The position numbers and the translations under genes are program-made. A DNA stretch of 64,000 bases from Batillaria attramentaria (taxonomy: Eukaryota > Mollusca > Gastropoda > Batillariidae), in assembly GCA_018292915.2 (NCBI GenBank), contig JACVVK020000016.1, forward strand, positions 930,001 to 994,000, written 5' to 3'. This document shows, piece by piece, positions 1 through 16,690 of this stretch. Below the pieces are notes generated by a model. That model had not been told where the DNA came from and searched no databases. It saw nothing but the letters and a program-made list of their open reading frames with translations. Every line of letters begins with the position of its first letter. Position 1 is the stretch's first letter.

Positions 1-765
1 GGGCTGTCCAGGACAAGAAATACCGGAAGGCGTAGTATTCCTGTGGCTCATATTCCTAAATGTAAAACTGTTTAGTAAAGGAATACCGGAAGTCAGTGGT
101 ATGAATCATAATCATATCAGGATGGGAGTTTTTGTTAAGTGATCAAACGAGCCGTTGTGCAGCTATTTTCACACACCTGAACGACCACGACCACCCTCCC
201 CCCCCGCCCCCCCCCCCTCTTGCTTGTTTTACTAATTCTGCGTTGTGTATAGATGTGCACAGTAAGTGCCAATGATGATGATTTCTTTTTGAATGTATAG
301 AAGTACATGTCTAAATGTTTGTATAGAAACTGTTTATTGGCATGAATATTCATTCCGGAGAATTCCTTTTATTGCCACCTATGATCATGATCATGCTGTT
401 TACATCAATGTTTACATCCTGACGGGGTTTCTGGAATAAAATTGTCTAGACCTAACTTCACTTGGCGAGGGCAAGGGCGACATTTTCAAGAAACGTATCG
501 AAGATAATCTTTCTCTAGCTTTCATCTGTTACCAAGCTCAACCTGCTGCCGGTTTTGCAGTGTGTGTGTGTATGTAGGTGTGTACTGGATGTTGGTATGT
601 ATGTAGGCGTGCTTGTATGTACGTCTGACTGTATGTATGACTATATGTATGCATGCATGTATGTACGTATCTATGTACGTATGTATGTTTTATTCGTATT
701 TATTTCAATAATCACGTATCTATTATTCATGTATTTAGTTATCACCTTTTTATATAGATATTTTA

Positions 766-843
766 TTTAGATATTTGTAAAGCGCCTAGAGCCCCGGCTT
801 CGGAGATTAGGCGCTATAAAAATCTCCATCATTATTATTATCA
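766..843 (+). repeat. Retroposon 3' tail fragment
   Basis: The motif GTAAAGCGCCTAGAGC is followed by a GCGCTATAAAAAT-type end and a short ATT repeat. This is the usual form of a SINE/LINE 3' tail in invertebrate genomes. No head is recognisable upstream. The rest of 1-1480 shows only simple repeats, such as a GTAT-rich stretch at 555-690 and (GA)n at 1148-1186, and I see no gene there. Confidence 0.5.
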
Positions 844-1143
844 TTTTGAACTCACGCACTGCTCAAAAGAAATAAAAAGCACACGGAAGTGTTGGAGAGC
901 AGAGTGGAGCCAACCGGATTCACCCCACGTTACTTAGCCGCGATCTTGACACTGTGACATGGATTGACACGACAAGTCAACAAGTGCTAAAATACTGACG
1001 CACACTTGTAACTGTCCGCAGAAGTTCAAGTAAGGGAATACCATCCCGGCTGTGAGCAGCTCTGTGTGGCATGCACGGTGATTACTACAAGGGAGATGAA
1101 ACAGCTATTCATGACCAGGTTGGTCCTACTTGACCTCCATCAG

Positions 1144-1189
<46 letters not shown>

Positions 1190-1480
1190 TACCGCTCCAC
1201 ATTTGCATAATGACGTAATATGATCAGCCCATTCACACGAAGGTACCCGAGACTTTTGACCGACTGCCTCGTTCCGATAGATTACGATATCACACGTCAC
1301 GACAGTTATCGCAGGTATCTGCATAATTACTGCGCCACGAATGATGCAAGCGGATGTGTTTGTACGGTAAAATGTACGGCTGCTCTGAACTGAATCGGTC
1401 CAATCAGCTCGTATGCTCATCCCCCTTGCCGTTTTCTATTGATAATCCTGATTTAAAATATCTATCTGTTTAAAGGAAGG

Positions 1481-1662
1481 GGTGGGTAGGTGTTCGGGAG
1501 TTTAACGTCCTTTTCCACCACGCATGGGTGATATACATGTAAAAGACTTAGCAACGACTGAGCAAAAGGCCAGCACAAATATTTGGCCCCAACCGGGATT
1601 CGAACTCAAGACCCGAACATTGAAAGTCCAACGCTCTACCACTCGGCTATCGCGGCTGCCCC
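1481..1662 (-). mobile_element. tRNA-derived SINE, family 1, complete copy
   Basis: On the minus strand a tRNA-like head has an A-box region (GCCGAGTGGTAGAGCG), a B-box (GAGTTCGAATCCCGG) and the constant link AAATATTTGTGCTGGCC. It ends with the family tail GGTGGAAAAGGACGTTAAAC and a run of CACCC. The same unit recurs at about 12 other places in this window on both strands, which identifies it as a SINE rather than a tRNA gene. Confidence 0.85.
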
Positions 1663-1754
1663 ATGTTGAAAGATTGAAAGGAAGCTGCAACGCAGAGGAG
1701 CACCCACCTCGACCCAACAAGCCGACCGGACGAAGTAACACAACTTTACCTCAT

Positions 1755-3114
1755 CAAATGCACTAGACTCCAGAGTGCAGTCCCTTTTCGGCGGGGCGTG
1801 AAAATGTGACTGCTTACACCCAGCGCCATTTTAAAAAATGGCGAAATTTTTTTTAGAAAAGCGAAGACTTGTGTGTCATATGAATCGATTTGAAACGAAG
1901 TCTTGAACATCCGACCACTTTTCGTTTGGGCAAAATCTTTGCCAGCGGACAATTATTGTTGCGATTTGATGGCACTGTTTACGTGGTACACTGATCCAAC
2001 AGGATGTGAGTAAACGGCAAGGGGGTTGCACTCTGACAGGCCAAGGTGCACTCTCTGGGGCACAGAGTCTTTCAGTGGAAAGTACCTCTGTGCACAGTGG
2101 GGAAATGGCGCTCACTGCGCTACCGTGACGGGCCTAAATTGTCTCGGTGCTCTCAAACACAAGGTCGCGCACTATGTCATCCTTGACCAGCTTTGAACCC
2201 AGAGGGATCCTCAGTGGCGCACGTGATGGCAGGCTGTCTTCAGAGTGAAAGTAGGCGTGTTTCTGAATCAGAGACATACATAACATGTCTCTGTCTGAAT
2301 GGACAGATCTATTATTACATTCAGTCTTAGAGCACGGGTGTGTATGCTTTTGTAATCGTCTCTTATTCCACCACAAGGCAGGTACGTGATCGTCTGCACC
2401 GTGCAATAATACTTGCCTGTAGAGTGCAACACCCTTGCCTGTCAGAGTGCAACCCCCTTGCCGTTTACTCACATCCTGTTGGATCAGTGTACCACGTAAA
2501 CAGTGCCATCAAAGCGCAACAATAATTGTCCGCTGGCAAAGATTTTGCCCAAACGAAAAGTGGTCGGATATTCAAGACTTCATTTCAAATCGAATCATAT
2601 GACACACAAGTCTATGCTTTTCTAAAAAAAATTCGCCATTTTTGAAAATGGCGCTGGGTGTAAGCAGTCACATTTTCACGCCCCGCCGAAAAGGGACTGC
2701 ACTCTGGAGTCTAGCCAAGGTGTTGCACTCTGCAGGCAAGTATTATTGCACGGTGCAGACGATCACGTACCTGCCTTGTGGTGGAATAAGAGACGATTGC
2801 AAAAGCATACACACCCGTGCTCTAGGACTGAATGTAATAATAGATCTGTCCAGTCAGACAGAGACATGTTATGTATGTCTCTGATTCAGAAACACGCCTA
2901 CTTTCACTCTGAAGACAGCCTGCCATCACTTGCGCCATTGAGGACCCCTCTGGGTTCAAAGCTGGTCAAGGATGACATAGTGCGCGACCTTGTGTTTGAG
3001 AGCACCGAGACAATTTAGGCCCGTCACGGTAGCGCAGTGAGCGCCATTTCCCCACTGTGCACAGAGGTACTTTCCACTGAAAGACTCTGTGCCCCAGAGA
3101 GTGCAAATGCACTA
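1755..3114. mobile_element. Two-unit element with each segment inverted in the second unit
   Basis: Segment X (1773-2033) reappears inverted at 2445-2704, and segment Y (2047-2428) reappears inverted at 2724-3105, giving the order X-Y-X'-Y'. The inverted copies align base for base with scattered mismatches. Every segment boundary carries the heptamer GAGTGCA or its complement TGCACTC. The whole is bracketed by an 11-bp direct repeat CAAATGCACTA (1755-1765 and 3104-3114), which looks like a target-site duplication. No convincing protein is encoded. Family unknown. Confidence 0.75.
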
Positions 3115-4418
3115 CTTAGTGTTGTCTCCCCTTTCACGCCGCAACCAGTCCACTTCACAGACTGGGACAGCTTACAACTTGTCAGTTTGATATTCTTGAT
3201 CAACAACGGGGCAGCCTTATACGAAACAGGTATTTCCGACACAATATGTTCATCGAAGACTGAAGCCTTCGTAATTATCCGCGGCGCCCCGTCCCCCCCC
3301 CCCCCCCCAACTACAGGGCCCTCCCCCCCCCCCCCCCCCACACACACCCCGCCCCGGTTCAGTCATATAGTTTTTGCGATGCGACAGGGCATGTCGCCGG
3401 CCACATGATACGCGAAGTATTTATTGTTGACAAATAAAATGCAAAGCAATCGTAAATTAAAGGATTATTCCCCCTCCCCCCCAAAAAACACACACACACA
3501 CAAAAAAACAACAACAGGCCAACAGTCAGAGATAGAAGGAAGACTGCACAACAAAGCTTTTGCGAAAATAGCATATCGTTTATTCACTGCAAAGACCATT
3601 TTCTTTTTTTTTACATTCCTAGTTTGCAAAACGTGTGCAGAACAACTCACACACAAGCGTCAGTTTGGAAAAAAAAAGAATTAATGCACATAATACAAAA
3701 CACGACGTTCGTATGATTATGAGCTGTGAATCTGTCTACAGAACATGTCTAGCGGCATACTGCAACACAATCTAGCTGACGGGATGGTAAATGTAGTTTG
3801 ACCTGTGGTGTGTCTCCTACGGGGGATAGTTCTTTGGCAAACGAGCTTATTGTATCGGTGGCACATAGCTTGGACTTCACCGCTTTTGAGGTACGGAAGG
3901 AGTTGGAAGAAAATGTGATATTAGTTGCTGAGGTTTAGGTTAAATGAAGACGAGCTGACGTTTAACGTACTCGTGAGACCGGCCTGCTGTTCTTTCAGCT
4001 GTTTGAGAGTGCTTTTGCCTTTCAGCGGCTGCATGTGTCTCCAGCAGATTTTTGCCACCACAGGTGTTTAACTAAATACACAGCAGTCCTGCTCCTCATG
4101 AATCAGATCAGACGTCCACCAATAGCCCTGTATCCATCTGACAGCAGCCGTGTGTGCGCCTTCCAGTAGCTGTAGGTGCAGCAGCTGTGACTGTGTCATG
4201 CAGCAGCCTTGTGTGTGTGTCTTGCAGCAGCCGTATGTGCGTCTTCCGGTAGCTGTAGATGCAGCAGGTATGGCTGTGTCATGGAACAGCCTTGTGTGTG
4301 TCTTGCAGCAGCCGTGTGTGTCTTTCAACAGTCGTGTGTGTGTCTTACAGCAGCCGTGTGCGAGTCTTGCAGCAGCTGTAGGTGCGTCTTGCAGCAGCTG
4401 TGTGTGCGTCTTACATCA

Positions 4419-4478
<60 letters not shown>

Positions 4479-4621
4479 TCGCCATAGTTGTCTGTGCGTC
4501 CTTCAGCAGCCGTTGGTCGTGCGCCTCACTGCAGCGGGTACTTGTGGGAACAGCCGTGAGTATGTGCGTCGTTGAAGCTGGATACATGTACGTCCCTCCC
4601 TCCCTCGCAGCGTATGAGCAG
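3115..4621. other. Non-coding: likely 3' flank/UTR of gene A
   Basis: C-tracts near 3293-3340, AC-rich stretches near 3490 and a degenerate repeat at 4136-4560 fill this interval. I see no gene. Reverse-strand AATAAA signals at 3420-3425 and 3579-3584 could end gene A, which would give a 3' UTR of about 1 kb. Confidence 0.4.
4136..4560. repeat. Degenerate CAGCAGC/GTGTGTG minisatellite
   Basis: Units of roughly 24-32 bp combine GCAGCAGC with GTGTGTGTCTT, interrupted by a pure TG run at 4423-4477. The region lies just downstream of the gene A stop codon, so it may be transcribed as part of that 3' UTR. Confidence 0.7.
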
Positions 4622-8673
<4,052 letters not shown>

Positions 8674-9323
8674 GCTGACTGGTAAAAACGCTGGTTGGTT
8701 AGGGTCCCTCGAAGTACCTGTCCGAGTCTAATGTAATGCACTATGTTCTTCAGTCCGACTGCTCACTCCAATACCCTCGTTCAATTCGCGGCGACTTGAC
8801 AGCCAGCAAACACAGATGAGCGGTGTTGTCCCCCCCCCCCCCCACGCCTAAAATCTAGAGCACTTGACAGTAAGTATGTGTCATGCATACCCTCCCACTC
8901 CCACCCTGACCCCTCTCCGGAATCCCCCACCCCTATATCCCCCTCCCCCCCCCTCCCCGCCACTTCTTCAGTTCAACCTTATGCCCACCACTCCCCACCC
9001 CCTGCCCACCCCCCTTTGAGGAAATATGCCACCCACCCTCCACCTATTGAAGATTTTGTCGCATTGCGACACGAGATTGTCAGTGTGTAGGGTATGGCGC
9101 TGTGCGTGCACACTTGGAGATAGGTAGGGGGTCATGTTTTTCTCGCTTCTTCGCGCATGAATGCGTTCGGTCCTCATAAAGATCGTAAATAACGCCTGAA
9201 ACAACTGTACTAGATATGGATACGTGTATTTTTCTGGGGGTATCTTTTACACGCGCGCGCGCGCACACACACACACAATTTTTTTTTCAGTGTCAACGCG
9301 ACTAACCGAAAATCTTGCGCCCG

Positions 9324-9364
<41 letters not shown>

Positions 9365-9372
9365 ACGGAACG

Positions 9373-9443
<71 letters not shown>

Positions 9444-9552
9444 ACGGAAGACTCTGTGTGTGTGTGTGTGTGTGTGTGTGACTAAGTTCCACTCCACACA
9501 AAGGAACGAAAGGATATCCATGAACAAACGCACACACTTGTGACGTACATTC

Positions 9553-9617
<65 letters not shown>

Positions 9618-10202
9618 CTCAAATACAATATGAGTCACTGAAACAACAGATTTTATTTGCACTTGCACCATGCACACCACCTCAAGCTCAAAATGCTCCT
9701 CTCTCAAAAAGAGAAATAAAAGCTTGGAATGCAAATACAACGAGGGAGCCCTTCTTTGGACCGGGGACGAACAGTCACACATCTCTGACAGCACGCATAT
9801 TCTCTTCCTCGACACTCACCCCGGTTACGAATATTCGTTGAACGACACAAGGCACACCGCAGGATGTGGTGTTTCTGTCTTTTATTCAGACGCGCTGCAG
9901 AAAATATAAAGGAAGAATATGAAGAAACAAACAACTAAATAACTAAGAAAGATAAAATACGATACGATAATAGAGGAGAAAAGACGCACCTCGATCAGAC
10001 AGAAAAAAAACAATAATGACCAAAAAGTAGAAAAACAACAGCAAAACAGAACAAGAAACTGCGGTGAGGTATCCAACATTTTCTGCCGTACACCTTCGAC
10101 GGGGGCGCTATTACTACAGGGGTCGGAGACGTCGTTCAATAAGAATTTGCAACAAATAAGTAAACAAATAAAAAAATAAATCATCATCAGTTTGTAATAA
10201 TG

Positions 10203-10345
10203 GTAATAACAACTATAACAATACTAATCATCATAACAATACTCATCATCATAACAATACTCATCATCATAACAATACTCATCATCATAACAATACTCAT
10301 CATCATAACAATACTCATCATCATAACAATACTCATCATCATAAG
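10203..10345. repeat. 18-bp tandem repeat
   Basis: About seven to eight near-perfect copies of CATCATCATAACAATACT run head to tail. Confidence 0.9.
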
Positions 10346-10427
10346 TATAATAATAATTTGTACTTATATACTAATATAGTGCACAATTCTAAGTGTCTTA
10401 ATGCACGTACTCCCGCACTCATACCAA

Positions 10428-10499
<72 letters not shown>

Positions 10500-11212
10500 G
10501 AGCAGCCGAATCAGGAGGAGGTAAGCGGACCTCGTCGAAAGCCAGCCGGAACAGATACGTTTTCAAATCAGACTTCAAACGATCTGTGTCCGACAGGTCT
10601 CAGACCGCCAGTGAAGGTCACGACGATCGAGACTCAAAAAAAGTGTTCAACGTGGTCAGAAACGACTTCAAGTGAGAGCAGGTGACACAGAGACAGACAT
10701 AGACAGATAGGAGGCTAGCCACCCCCCCCCCCCCTTCCCTTCGAGCCAGATTGCTGTTTCAATTGCAAATAACACAACTCTAAACCCTCCATCTGCCCTC
10801 AAATGTCCCCAAAGCGTTTTGAAACAAGGTATCCAACAATGGGAAACCAGTATTTTTGCCCCAAACAAAATACTGATGTAGTAGAAATTCGGGATTCTGC
10901 ACTTCCCAGAAAATTACAAATACCGACTTACTCAGACCTTCTGCTAAGCCACAACCACCCAATAACGTTTCCAAGTAGCTTACACGGGGGAGTAAGCTCG
11001 GTCATTTCAAGTGTCCTTGTTTGTCCACCACACCCAAATTTCCCTCTGGGATAATAAAGATGTATTGATTGATTGATTGACTGAGCATAAAAGTTTAAGT
11101 CAGAAGTGCCGTACCCTCGCATATTTCCGAAAATGCCTTTGTTTTCTGTATCTCTACCGATGTCTCTGGGTGAGTGAAGGAAGTCGACAGATCAGATATA
11201 AATAGGTCTCAA

Positions 11213-11270
11213 CCATACTGGAGTGCCTTCGCTATCCAGAGGCTCCGTATAGCGAAAGCTCTCCAGTACG
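11213..11270 (-). other. Imperfect hairpin in gene B 3' UTR
   Basis: The left arm TACTGGAG..TTCGCTAT pairs with the right arm ATAGCGAA..CTCCAGTA around a 13-nt loop, with one 4x4 internal mismatch. It begins about 55 nt past the gene B stop, so it should be transcribed in that 3' UTR. It could be a regulatory stem-loop or a short mobile palindrome. Confidence 0.55.
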
Positions 11271-11324
11271 GCTCTTACCGTGACTTTCCTCGTCTCTCTC
11301 GTACACAAGAATCACTCTTTTGTC

Positions 11325-14151
11325 TCATTCGATGTTCATCAGCTTCACGAAATCTGCAACAAAAACACACGCACAAAAATGGCTGTAACCCTGGGCGAAA
11401 AACGGGTATTTTTTTCATATAAAAATACGATCGGTCGTTACAATGCATACAAACAAATTTTTGAGGTTAGAGCTGCAGATTCTGACCTTCGTATTTGACC
11501 TTTCCATCACAGTCACTGTCCGCCTCCCGGATCATCTCGGCCATCTGGTCGGAGGTCAAGGACATGCCGAGACTGGCCATCACCTGACGGAGATCGTCGG
11601 TACTGATGAAACCCTTGCCGTCCTTGTCGAACACCTTGAACACTTCCTGCATCTCCTTTTCGGCGTCTGTTGGTTTTATCCTGCCAGTCATCACCGCTAG
11701 GAACTCTGGGAAATCGATAGTCCCGCTGCCTGGGGAAAAGAAGACAGGGTTTGATAGTGTTTACACTTAACGTTAGTACCGCGCATGGACAGTCCCCGTT
11801 CTTCGGGTCCTCGGCTTACCTCATCTTTCTGTTCGTTATTTTACTGCCGTGGTAGGGTGCGGTGTCATCAGCGCATGGTGTCATTTTAATTCAAGTTTCA
11901 GTGAGCTTTCAGTCTGCTTTGCTTGGGCTTGCTAAGCCTGAGGCCTGGGCAAAAGGCTCGTGCATAACTTACTTAGTACGAATGAAGTTAAATATTACAG
12001 CACATATGAATGCAACCTTGAACCTAAGCTGTACCTGCACGCTTTTTTTTTTTTTTTTTTTTTTTGGTTTTTGTTTTTTTGCTGTACAGTACAGTGCGTA
12101 GGTCACTCCCAGTGGAGGTGGATTTCTTTGGCTTCGTTCCTACACTGAATATGCCTAGTAGTCTGTGGCAGCCTAGACATGGTAATTTGCCCTAGTGGTT
12201 AAGGAGTCCGCCCGCGTATCCCAAGCCGGTACGGGATTCAAATCCCATGGTTGGCAGGAATTTGGTTGGGGAATTTCCCTCGCCAGATCGCGTCAGAATG
12301 ACGTGCTGACTCATTGATGATGACTGTCTCACCTTCGCGTACAAACGCACGCATGAAATATCAAGTGTGCGCGCTAGAAATAATAGGACCCCTTTTTCAA
12401 CGAGGAGTAGGCTGTGGCCGGTGGCGTGGAAATCAGAAGCAGGCCTATGCTGCACGAACCAGAGTGAATAGCAGGCTGAAAGTCTGCACAAAATCTGATC
12501 CGGCCCCGTAAAAAAAAAGTCAAATTAGGAAAGTGGTCTAAAGGGAGCATGCAGAATTAGCTACAACTGATCTCTGTCGACGGTATTGATCCTGTAAAAC
12601 TGTCTGGGGAACTGAATTCCTGAGCTCGCACTGTAGCCGGGTGAGAGTGAGACAGTCTGTTATACAGTAAAACATGATCCAGTCTGGATGAAAAAGGTCA
12701 GGGGCTTAATGCATGGAGAGACACTAAGGCGTTAGTCCGAGAGCAGCGTAATATTTTATTACTGCCCAGTCTCGAACGGACGTAATAGTCTCTCTCCATG
12801 CATCAGGCCCCAGAATACTAGCACGATGGCCAGATGGAGCAACACTATGATTAGCGAGAGCATCTGTGTCGGCGATATTGATCGTGTAGAATTCTCTGCA
12901 CTAAGACATTCTCTTTAAACGCATATTAGCTACAACGTAACTGAACATGCAGTGTGCATCAAATAAGGACACAGGCGGTGAGCGAGTGAACTAGTGAGTC
13001 AGGCAGTTAATTACAGCAATCCTGCGGGTCACTGTGCCCACTGCCATAACTGAATAAAACAAGCAGACAGACTTGCCTGCTTGACATCAATTCCATGCCC
13101 ACAAATCGCTCTGAGCTCTTTAGGTAGTGTCAACCATGGTACCACCTGCACAATGACAGCATCTGACAGACTGGCACTGAGCCACACAAGTGTACACGCG
13201 AACAGTCACAGGCGCCAGTGCAACACATAACAAGTATCTGTGAAGCGTAGTAACCATAAGCGTTTGACTACATGACCACTTCTGACAGCGAGTGAAGTAG
13301 GCCTCTTGGGCCTAACGTCAACACAATGAGAGAAGTCACCGACCATCCGCATCCACCTCGTTGATCATGTCCTGCAGCTGTTCATCATCAGCAGCACCGA
13401 TAGTCTCTTGCCCCAGGGAGCGCATGATGCTACCCAGCTGCTCGGTTGTAATGGTGCCATCACCATCTTTGTCGAACAAAGAGAATGCCTCCTTCAGTGC
13501 TGCAAACAGCGAGGTACAGAGGTATAAAAACAGGTATTCACACACACGAAAGACGTGCTAAAAGATCTATTTTGTGAGGAAGAGAAGGTACACCTTTTTT
13601 TCAAGTCCAGTTTGATAACTGAATAAGCACTTTGTTTGGGTTGTGATACAGTGGGATGAACCAAACCAGTCACAACAAATAACACATTACGATAGCCTGC
13701 ATACATTCACTGAGGGACGCCGGCGCTGAGTTGTGTATTGTCGTCCTTCACAAATATAGCTACAGCAGTAAATCAGTGCTTGAGAACGGATACTGATGAC
13801 ACCAACTTAAAAAATATGTTTGAGGCACTGTTTCGAGACATACAAGACAACATACCATACACAACATACATACAGACTTCAACATAAGTCAAGGACCACC
13901 TTGACAGACAGGTATAATTTTTAAGAATTCACAAAAAAATAGAGATCAAGAAATCTTTCAAATGTTTTTGCTGTGAAAGTGTTAAAGGGTTAACAATGCA
14001 TCCTGCAAAAGCTTGCTGAAGCTGAAAAACCACCATGTGCTGCACGAACATCTTCCAGGAGTTTGTTTGTGTTTGCAAGTGGTCCTTGACTTACGTTGAA
14101 GTCTGTATAAATAATACATAACATATACGGAGTATTCAGCGTAGGGACACA

Positions 14152-14184
<33 letters not shown>

Positions 14185-14625
14185 TGACACACACACACAC
14201 ACACACGTCAGTGAGCATGTTACTGGAAACAGTTTTAACAATACAATGTGAGGTCGCTGTGTGTTAACAAATAAGTATAGTTTTCGCCCAAGCGGAGTTT
14301 TATCTGGGATCAACAGCGGATTTCAGCGGTTGTACATTTGTCCAGCGAAACATCGGGCAACCTAATAACCCTGTGTTCCAGCTAGCATGGCCTCAAGCTG
14401 CTCTCTCACTGCATGTAGACGATCCATGTCATTCACGAGTCAGTTGTGCATTTGCACACACATTAGTGGGGCGCATCACTGGGTGAAGACATGATCTGAC
14501 ATAAATGACTCAGTCGACGTACCGGCAGTTTCTTCATCCGTCAGCTGCTCTGTCTGAAAAATAATGAATGGTACTCGGTGTGAAAAACCAAACCAGTGCT
14601 CTAACGGTTTCACGATTAGAGGACA

Positions 14626-14685
<60 letters not shown>

Positions 14686-15463
14686 GCGGACACACACACA
14701 CACACTCAGTGACTGACTCACACTAAACTGACACGCAACAAAATGATGATATGCAATATTCTAGACACGACATAAATGGAATCACTGAGTGTGTAATTTG
14801 ATTTTGTCCGGCATGATGATCATGTCAGTCGGCTGACCGCTGGGAAGGTACACACATACACAGAGAGCCGGAGAGGGAGAGAGAGTGAGAGGGAGGTCAC
14901 AGTGATTGTCAAATCCATGACTGACACTTAGACCTTCATAACTTGACTGTACCGCTGGCGGTCTGTACTAGTAATCACTGAGGCAAGGTCCCCTTCACGG
15001 ACGGATTGCTCATTTATCGAAAAATGATACCGGCCATCACTGACTGAATTCATTTAACCGGCTGAGCACTGAGACTGAAACGCTTCAGTGTTATCCGCCA
15101 ACAAAGAAAGATTACTTCGAAGACGCGCCGGCTTTCACTGACGGTGTTTGCACCGCGGCCGCGTAATGGTTCGGTGTACAAAGACGCGCACTGACTCAGT
15201 GTGACATTGCCGACTGACATTGTCATGTTAAATTTCCTAGCGAGGTATCAGTTTTGCCGAACACTCGCGATTTCGCGGCGATCAATCAGTGCGGCCGCAG
15301 TTGGCGTGTTCAGTCGGCGCACCACTCGTTTCTCTTGTCAGCCGTTTCCCGGGAAGAAATTCACGCCATAGGCAACTATACTGCCTGACATTTAAATCGA
15401 TGGTTCAGTCGTCTGTCTAAAGCAAGATCAGTTTGTTTTTAACAACGCTGGTGTACTTACCAT
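11325..15463 (-). CDS. Divergent calmodulin-like protein, gene B
   Basis: Predicted four-EF-hand calcium sensor of 153 residues. The five minus-strand exons are 15461-15463 (ATG before GTAAGT), 14523-14553, 13344-13499, 11487-11729 and 11325-11353 (DFVKLMNIE, stop), all phase-consistent. Exon 3 is 156 nt rather than 144, adding four residues ([10 protein letters not shown] region) in the EF1-EF2 linker. EF1 ([12 protein letters not shown]) has Gln at position 12. EF2 ([12 protein letters not shown]) is canonical. EF3 ([12 protein letters not shown]) has Lys at position 5 and Asp at 12. EF4 ([12 protein letters not shown]) has Asp at 12. Weaker or retuned calcium binding is therefore inferred. 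The donor after exon 3 is GTCGGT, a weak match. The frame is open throughout, so it looks functional. Confidence 0.88.
12181..12345 (+). mobile_element. tRNA-derived SINE, family 3
   Basis: A tRNA-like A-box region (CCTAGTGGTTAAGGAGTCC) and B-box (GGGATTCAAATCCC) are followed by a non-tRNA body. It lies in the intron between exons 3 and 4 of gene B. Only one copy is seen here, so the 3' end is approximate. Confidence 0.55.
14150..14704. repeat. (CA)n arrays flanking gene B exon 2
   Basis: Interrupted CA runs at about 14150-14207 and 14628-14704 lie on either side of the 31-nt exon at 14523-14553. Confidence 0.9.
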
Positions 15464-16262
15464 TGTGTGCTGTAACCGATCTTGTCAGTTGTCTTGATTA
15501 GCTTGCTGTTGTGCACTCGGAATCAAGACTAGTGATCAGTTTTTCAACAGGAGACACAATGCGAGCCGTGTGCACGTTGAATGTGTAGTTAGATCACGGC
15601 CCCCCACCTTCCCATGAAACCTCGCCCCCTTCCAGATCAGTTCCTGCAAGCTTTGTGGGAGATACAGTGCCAACCGTGTACATGCAGTCAGCGAAAGGTC
15701 ACAGCCCCCTCCTTCCCGTCGAACCTCTCTTCCCCGGTCAATTGACGGAAGCTTTGTAGGAGCCTCTGTACCACCGAGCGGTCAGGTTACACAGCCCCCA
15801 CTTCCCACCCTATTCTCGTCCCAACACGACCCTACTCAACAAACGTCAGTTGTAGGCTTCTTCTTCGAGACACGAAGAGAATATCGCTGGGTCCGAGAGG
15901 AAAAGTACAAGTACTGTATGTTCTTTGCCGCGCGACACCGACACACAGAAACACGACACACTGACGTGTGTGTGGAAGCCCGTGTCAGCCAGCGCAGAGC
16001 AGTGGAAAACAAGCCGTCTAATTATGTGTCCGGTTCAGTTTATGTCGCGCAAACACATGGCTTTAGGGTTCGCTTCAGTCACGCATCGGTGAAGGGTGCT
16101 GTAAAATTAGAGTAGCCTATATCGAAGTGGATGTCAGTGTGTTGTCGCGCGTGAAACTGAATAGGTTAATCTTCCCCTAGACTCCGGCCGCGCTGCGGCT
16201 TTCAAGTTCCGCCGCTCTCTTCGGCAGTCTCACACATCATACCGCCGTGCCAACCGCACTGA

Positions 16263-16301
<39 letters not shown>

Positions 16302-16566
16302 GCTGGCACTGACTCCGGCGCCGGGACGCGGCCATACTGACTGACAAGACAGCCGTGACACTGACTCAGTGATGCCCGCCACTGACCATGCCGCACACAC
16401 CGTCACTGACACACACACTACACACTGCAAACACACACACACCGGCCGTGACCGACTCGACACACACCGGCACACACACACACACACAGAGTGACACTAC
16501 TGACAGTCAACCGCGCGCGCGCGAGCACACACACACACACACACACACACTGACACACACACACTG

Positions 16567-16601
<35 letters not shown>

Positions 16602-16640
16602 CACCGTACCGCCCCGGCCGTGGCGCGCGCACGCACCGTG

Positions 16641-16690
<50 letters not shown>

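Larger units (their letters stand above)
8674..11324. other. Intergenic between genes A and B, simple-repeat rich
   Basis: No gene is visible. The interval holds C-rich tracts (8830-9020), a complex CG/CA/TG/GA compound microsatellite (9251-9480), (CA)n at 9555-9614 and 10431-10497, and an 18-bp CATCATCATAACAATACT array. Reverse AATAAA at 9881-9886 is a possible but distant poly(A) signal for gene B. Confidence 0.6.

Noticed and set aside
9210..9815. 201-residue frame with Ser-Leu and His-Thr runs
   Set aside because: Encoded by GA and CA microsatellites; no recognisable domain.
11206..11216. ATG followed by GTTGAG as first exon of gene A
   Set aside because: Weak donor, and it lies within the gene B 3' UTR hairpin; the candidate at 8668-8673 has a better donor, though it also remains uncertain.
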